This document shows, piece by piece, positions 17,278 to 20,328 of a stretch of 20,328 nt of DNA. The notes below the pieces were generated by a model, which did not search any database, was not told the origin of the DNA, and saw nothing but the letters and a program-made list of their open reading frames with translations. Source of the stretch: an uncultured Oscillospiraceae bacterium (GTDB lineage: Bacteria > Bacillota > Clostridia > Oscillospirales > Acutalibacteraceae); NCBI GenBank assembly GCA_958448165.1, contig CAUDCW010000023.1, positions 1 to 20,328 on the forward strand. The letters are read 5' to 3'. The first letter of the stretch is position 1. Every line of letters starts with the position of its first letter. The position numbers and the translations under genes were made by a program.

Positions 17278-20085
17278 TTATTTATTTGGAACATATGTTA
17301 ATCGACACCCAAAGCCGCGATTGTAAACGCTTCTGTCGCTATTAAAGTGCCACGCAAAACATCCTGAATAGCTTGTGTACGACCAGCGACCTCCAATTCG
17401 CGCCGTTTTGTAACCGTTCAGATTGGAAACAATCCACGTATAGTCACCTACCGGAAGAGATGACGTACCTCCAATCTCAGATGGTATCATTAACCAATCG
17501 TAGTTTTCGCTTCCATAACCTATTGCTTTTATAAAGCCATCGAAATTAGGAAGTGTAAATCCAGTTGGAAGATAATTTCCACTGTGAATTGATTCAGAAA
17601 AATTGTAATTGTTTGCAATATACGGTTGACCGCCTGACATTGTGCCATCACCCCATATGTTAACGCCTTCGACATACTTCCAAATGTTTCCCCAAACATT
17701 TTCGACTCCTCGGTAAGAAATTGCTGTTAGTCCATTTTCTCCATCCGCCTGTCCGGTTGCATTTCCAAGTGTAGCGGTTGCACCGGTAGTTAAAGAGTTG
17801 TTCTCATCACTCGGAACATCCGAAAGCTTTACAATACCCTGTCCGACGGCACTTTGCATATTCATTGTTCCGTATTCTATCATCATCAAAAGTTGATTTG
17901 CTGAAACAGATTTAACTGTGTCAATGTGCCATCCTGCGCCTCGGTTTGATGCAAGCTTTTCTGCATTACTCAGTGTCAAATTTTGTTTTTTACCGCTTAC
18001 TGGTTTTGAACCGGAAATAGATGACAGCATATCTGCATTGAAATCTGCAATCTGTTCGTCATTTCTCAGATAATCATCTGCCGAACTGTCAAAGATACAA
18101 CCCTCATAAGCAGAATAGAGAATATAATCCACCTTTTGCCCGTCCTCGCCGATAAAGGCAGGATGAAGCTTAAACCCTGCGTGAGGTCTTGATGTAACGT
18201 AATAATTCGCTTTTCGCAGATGATAGCCGATACCCGATTCCTTATTCTCATCGTAAATTACAGGAACAACCTTGTAGTAGAATGCAGGCTGGTAAACCAT
18301 CACCTGTCCGTTGCTGCCGTCCTCGGCGTAGCTTTCATCGCCGAAGTAAGCCGTTATCGTGCCGTCATCAAGAACATTACAGCGTTTTCTTCCGCCGAAC
18401 ATCTCAAACCTGTCAAAGTCCTTTCCGGGCGTTAATCCTGCCGCACCTGCAAAGCGCGTGAACTTTTTCTTTTCATAGTCAACCTGTAAGCCAAGAACGT
18501 CATCATCAAGTCCTATATTCGATTTGATTTCAGATATTTCTCGGACAGCGTTTTCCGTAACGCTTTCAAGGTCAGATATTCTCTTGTCAAAGTCGCCGTC
18601 GGTGTTCGTCAGCACTTCAATATTATCCCGAACTGTGGTTAACTGCTCCCGAATATTGGTAATATCGCTTTCAGCCTCTGTAAGCTTTTCGCAGTTTGAA
18701 TTTACTGTATCCTGTAAATTTGATAACCTTTTTTCGTTGTCGTTAATTTCTGTTGCATAATAGCTCAGATTCTGCTCGATGCTTTCAACCCGTGATGTAA
18801 CCTCGGTCACCGTGTCGGCATTTGCTCCAACGGTGTTTTGTAAAGACTCCAGTGCTTTCGTTGCTTCGCTTGCTTCAGCGGTCAATCCGTCAATAGCAGC
18901 AGCTTGTTCTTTAAGCTTTTCCTCTGCTGTTGTCAGTCTGATGTTGTCTGAAGCGATGCTTTCTTTTATCTGCTCAAGCATACCTCGTTCTTCACTGTCG
19001 CTCAGATATGCTGAAATGCTCTGTATCATCAGCTTTGTAGCACTTCCGTCTGTCGGAGCGGGAATATAAACGCCCAGTCCGTTGAATGCGGTCATATCAC
19101 CGCCCAGCTTAAAGCTTTTGCCTGTGCCGCCAAGCAGCGCCCATACCGTCACCCATTCACCGTCAGGTATCGTCTGGCAGGAGGAGTTGTTGCCGATGTA
19201 TTCGGTTATGTTTGACGCAATTATATTGTTATCGCAAAAATAATTGTAATACCCCTGATACCTTCCGCATATCGGGAAAACCTTCAGCGCAGTTCCTACA
19301 GCCTTTATCCTCATCACTGCAAGCACCTGTCTGCTGCCGTTTTTTGTAAGCTGTATTTCTTTATCAAACAAAGCATAGACCGAACCTGCTTTTCCGGCGA
19401 CGCCTTCGGCTACTGCGCACCCGTCCTCAGCACTCAGTGTCAAGCTGCTTTTATAAAATCTGTCAGTGCCAAGGTCATCAGCGGTAAATCCGACTGAACG
19501 CCTGACGCAGTTTTCAGCGTTTAAAAACCTCATTGCGTTTACGGTCGATTTTTCTGCGGCTGTGATTCTCTTTCCGAGGTCGCTGAATGTCCCTCGTGCG
19601 TTTTTAAGTTCTTCGTCGGAAACAGTCACGCTTTTTATCTGTGCAGTTAAATCCTGCAAAGCAGAAAAATCAGAGGTTTCTTCAACTTCGCCGGTTGGAA
19701 TAGACTTTTTAACGTCAATTTTAAATATTTCGCTTGAAACAATTGCACCAGACTCGTCATACAAGGTCACCTGCACATCGTGCAGACCTGCTTGTGCAAG
19801 CATTGTCGAAGTCAGGACAACTATAACCGTGTTGTCTTCAACTTCACAACCGTTAAGAGCAATCAAGCTATCGTTAAAGCTGCACTTAACTTGTGCAGAA
19901 CAGCCGCTCAGCTCCAAAGGAATACCGTTTTGTGTGAAGCTTACAACAAGCCGCCTGCCAAGGTCATCACCCTGAACGGTAATCGGAATGTTGTGCACAT
20001 CTTGCCCGGATAAAACCTTTCCAAGATATTCCTTACCGTTCTTTAAAGTTTCTACGGTAATCGGATAATCAATTTTTATTGCCAT
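17278..20085 (-). CDS. Phage-baseplate-like adhesin with BppU-like N-terminus and C-terminal DGR-type C-lectin domain
   Basis: This 935-residue modular protein has no signal peptide or membrane segment. Residues 1-135 resemble the BppU/DUF2479 N-terminus of Gram-positive phage baseplate proteins (VSFTQNGIPLELSGCSAQVK, then a DVQVTLYDESGAIVSSEIFKIDV strand pattern). Residues about 185-362 look beta-rich, possibly a sugar-binding sandwich. Residues about 365-525 are heptad-like coiled coil, probably for trimerisation. Residues about 555-935 form an FGE/C-type-lectin-like domain with RGVENVWGNIWKYVEG (792-807) and a diversified-looking end. The likely role is host or surface recognition by a phage or phage-derived particle. 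GAGGTGG lies just before the ATG. No other phage gene is adjacent. By hand count, 60-base blocks near 19081-19200 are 55-57% G+C but those at 17521-17640 are 32-35%, suggesting a mosaic gene. Confidence 0.8.
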   Translation of the reverse strand: MAIKIDYPITVETLKNGKEYLGKVLSGQDVHNIPITVQGDDLGRRLVVSFTQNGIPLELSGCSAQVKCSFNDSLIALNGCEVEDNTVIVVLTSTMLAQAGLHDVQVTLYDESGAIVSSEIFKIDVKKSIPTGEVEETSDFSALQDLTAQIKSVTVSDEELKNARGTFSDLGKRITAAEKSTVNAMRFLNAENCVRRSVGFTADDLGTDRFYKSSLTLSAEDGCAVAEGVAGKAGSVYALFDKEIQLTKNGSRQVLAVMRIKAVGTALKVFPICGRYQGYYNYFCDNNIIASNITEYIGNNSSCQTIPDGEWVTVWALLGGTGKSFKLGGDMTAFNGLGVYIPAPTDGSATKLMIQSISAYLSDSEERGMLEQIKESIASDNIRLTTAEEKLKEQAAAIDGLTAEASEATKALESLQNTVGANADTVTEVTSRVESIEQNLSYYATEINDNEKRLSNLQDTVNSNCEKLTEAESDITNIREQLTTVRDNIEVLTNTDGDFDKRISDLESVTENAVREISEIKSNIGLDDDVLGLQVDYEKKKFTRFAGAAGLTPGKDFDRFEMFGGRKRCNVLDDGTITAYFGDESYAEDGSNGQVMVYQPAFYYKVVPVIYDENKESGIGYHLRKANYYVTSRPHAGFKLHPAFIGEDGQKVDYILYSAYEGCIFDSSADDYLRNDEQIADFNADMLSSISGSKPVSGKKQNLTLSNAEKLASNRGAGWHIDTVKSVSANQLLMMIEYGTMNMQSAVGQGIVKLSDVPSDENNSLTTGATATLGNATGQADGENGLTAISYRGVENVWGNIWKYVEGVNIWGDGTMSGGQPYIANNYNFSESIHSGNYLPTGFTLPNFDGFIKAIGYGSENYDWLMIPSEIGGTSSLPVGDYTWIVSNLNGYKTARIGGRWSYTSYSGCFAWHFNSDRSVYNRGFGCRLTYVPNK
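17299..17394 (-). other. Candidate DGR variable region (VR) at the 3' end of the baseplate-like gene
   Basis: The segment encodes residues 898-929, from GGRWSYTSYSG to NRGFGCRL, at the end of a C-type-lectin-like domain where DGR targets are diversified. From memory, template repeats of this protein group encode an Asn-rich pattern of the form G-G-N-W-N-N-G-S-N-A-G, then N-L-N-N-S, and G-x-R-L at the end. The present residues fit that spacing without gaps: framework residues (G898, G899, W901, S905, G908, F910, N915, S919, N922, G926, R928, L929) are kept, while template Asn positions hold R900, S902, Y903, Y906, H913 and S916. Such changes are largely obtainable from AAC/AAT codons by adenine mutagenesis. 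No template repeat or reverse transcriptase is in the window. Confidence 0.65.
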
Positions 20086-20112
20086 TGAACCACCTCATAA
20101 AATAAAAATATT

Positions 20113-20142
20113 TTCGGCGATGCTGATTTCAGCACCGCCGAA
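20113..20142 (-). terminator. Hairpin with T-rich 3' flank in the leader of the baseplate-like gene
   Basis: TTCGGCG (20113-20119) pairs with CGCCGAA (20136-20142), and GCTGA (20122-20126) with TCAGC (20129-20133), separated by a two-base internal mismatch. Read on the minus strand the hairpin is followed by a T-rich tract ending in the ribosome site of the 935-residue gene. It could terminate an upstream minus-strand gene or act as an attenuator or mRNA stabiliser in the leader. Confidence 0.45.
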
Positions 20143-20159
20143 TAACTCCGCCTGATTTA

Positions 20160-20165
20160 ATTATA
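20160..20165 (-). promoter_or_regulatory. Possible -10 element for the baseplate-like gene
   Basis: A perfect TATAAT occurs on the minus strand between the two hairpins, about 75 bases before the ATG. No good -35 hexamer lies 16-18 bases upstream (the best is TTTTAA), and there is no extended -10 TG. It is the only plausible own promoter seen for this gene. Confidence 0.28.
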
Positions 20166-20209
20166 GAACAATTGTTTGTATATTAAAAGCTGTTTTACAA
20201 AAATAAATA

Positions 20210-20235
20210 CCGCTGTTCCGATATAAGAACAGCGG
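20210..20235 (-). terminator. Intrinsic-terminator-like hairpin upstream of the baseplate-like gene
   Basis: CCGCTGTTC (20210-20218) and GAACAGCGG (20227-20235) form a perfect 9-bp stem with an 8-base loop. On the minus strand it is followed by a T-rich tract, on the plus strand only by GCAGATTTTG. It most likely ends transcription of a minus-strand gene lying beyond the right edge of the window. Confidence 0.5.
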
Positions 20236-20256
20236 CAGATTTTGCGTACAAAAGAC

Positions 20257-20283
20257 TTGACACAATCAATTAAAAAATATGGT
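20257..20283 (+). promoter_or_regulatory. Possible outward-facing promoter
   Basis: A consensus TTGACA at 20257-20262 is followed by TATGGT at 20278-20283, with a 15-base A+T-rich spacer. The spacer is short and the -10 imperfect. If real it would drive a plus-strand gene starting beyond the window; no coding frame is visible in the remaining 45 bases. Confidence 0.22.
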
Positions 20284-20328
20284 TATCCCCTTAAGTAAGC
20301 TAAGCGATAATTTAGTTTAGAGTTGAGA

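Noticed and set aside
18220..19975. Several plus-strand open frames antisense to the baseplate-like gene (for example 19466-19975)
   Set aside because: They are shadows of a long coherent minus-strand protein. They are Ser/Thr-rich low-information translations without ribosome sites or recognisable motifs.
20045..20110. Possibility that the 935-residue gene starts further upstream
   Set aside because: The ATG at 20085 has a strong GAGGTGG site at the right distance, and upstream of it lie a hairpin and T-rich non-coding sequence.
20290..20328. Short TAAGC direct repeat (TAAGCTAAGC at about 20296-20305) as an attachment site
   Set aside because: Only five bases repeated twice in A+T-rich sequence. 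There is no second copy elsewhere in the window that would mark an insertion, and no integrase.
1..20328. CRISPR array, tRNA, rRNA or insertion sequence
   Set aside because: No regularly spaced repeats, tRNA-like cloverleaf, rRNA sequence or transposase was seen on either strand.

Overview
The window is the distal part of an exopolysaccharide or capsule gene cluster of a Gram-positive, Clostridia-type bacterium, followed on the opposite strand by one large phage-baseplate-like gene. The low-to-moderate G+C, strong GGAGG-type ribosome sites, the separate CpsC/CpsD pair with a tyrosine-rich kinase tail, and the TupA-like and GT8 enzymes fit an Oscillospiraceae/Ruminococcus-like gut Firmicute. 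That placement is inferred from style, not from a search.

Bases 1-17217 (+ strand) form one tightly packed, same-direction operon of the Wzx/Wzy type. It opens with the last codons of a probable chain-length regulator (CpsC/Wzz-like) and its BY-kinase partner (CpsD). Next come the priming sugar-phosphate transferase and three nucleotide-sugar modules. UDP-glucose dehydrogenase plus a GalA-type epimerase should give UDP-glucuronate and UDP-galacturonate. RfbF and RfbG should give CDP-4-keto-6-deoxyglucose. An SDR reductase and an RmlC-like cupin probably finish the CDP sugar. The assembly and decoration genes follow: a GT8, an acyltransferase, two GT4 enzymes, a polysaccharide pyruvyl-transferase-family protein, an FrhB-like iron-sulfur protein, a TupA-like ATP-grasp protein, the Wzy polymerase and the Wzx flippase. 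No transcription stop is visible until a strong bidirectional hairpin at 17241-17269. The predicted product is an acidic heteropolysaccharide containing uronic acid and an unusual 6-deoxyhexose, probably acylated and perhaps pyruvylated.

Bases 17278-20085 (- strand) encode a 935-residue modular protein: a BppU-like N-terminus, a probable beta-rich middle, a long coiled coil and a C-terminal C-type-lectin/FGE-like domain. Its last 40 residues have the layout of a variable region targeted by a diversity-generating retroelement (DGR). No reverse transcriptase, template repeat or other phage gene is present in the window. The right end (20086-20328) is non-coding and holds two hairpins followed by T-rich tracts in the minus direction, plus weak promoter-like elements.

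The main points for follow-up are the orphan DGR-type target, the CDP-deoxysugar branch with a substituted catalytic tyrosine and no RfbH, and the pairing of an iron-sulfur protein with the pyruvyl-transferase-family gene.
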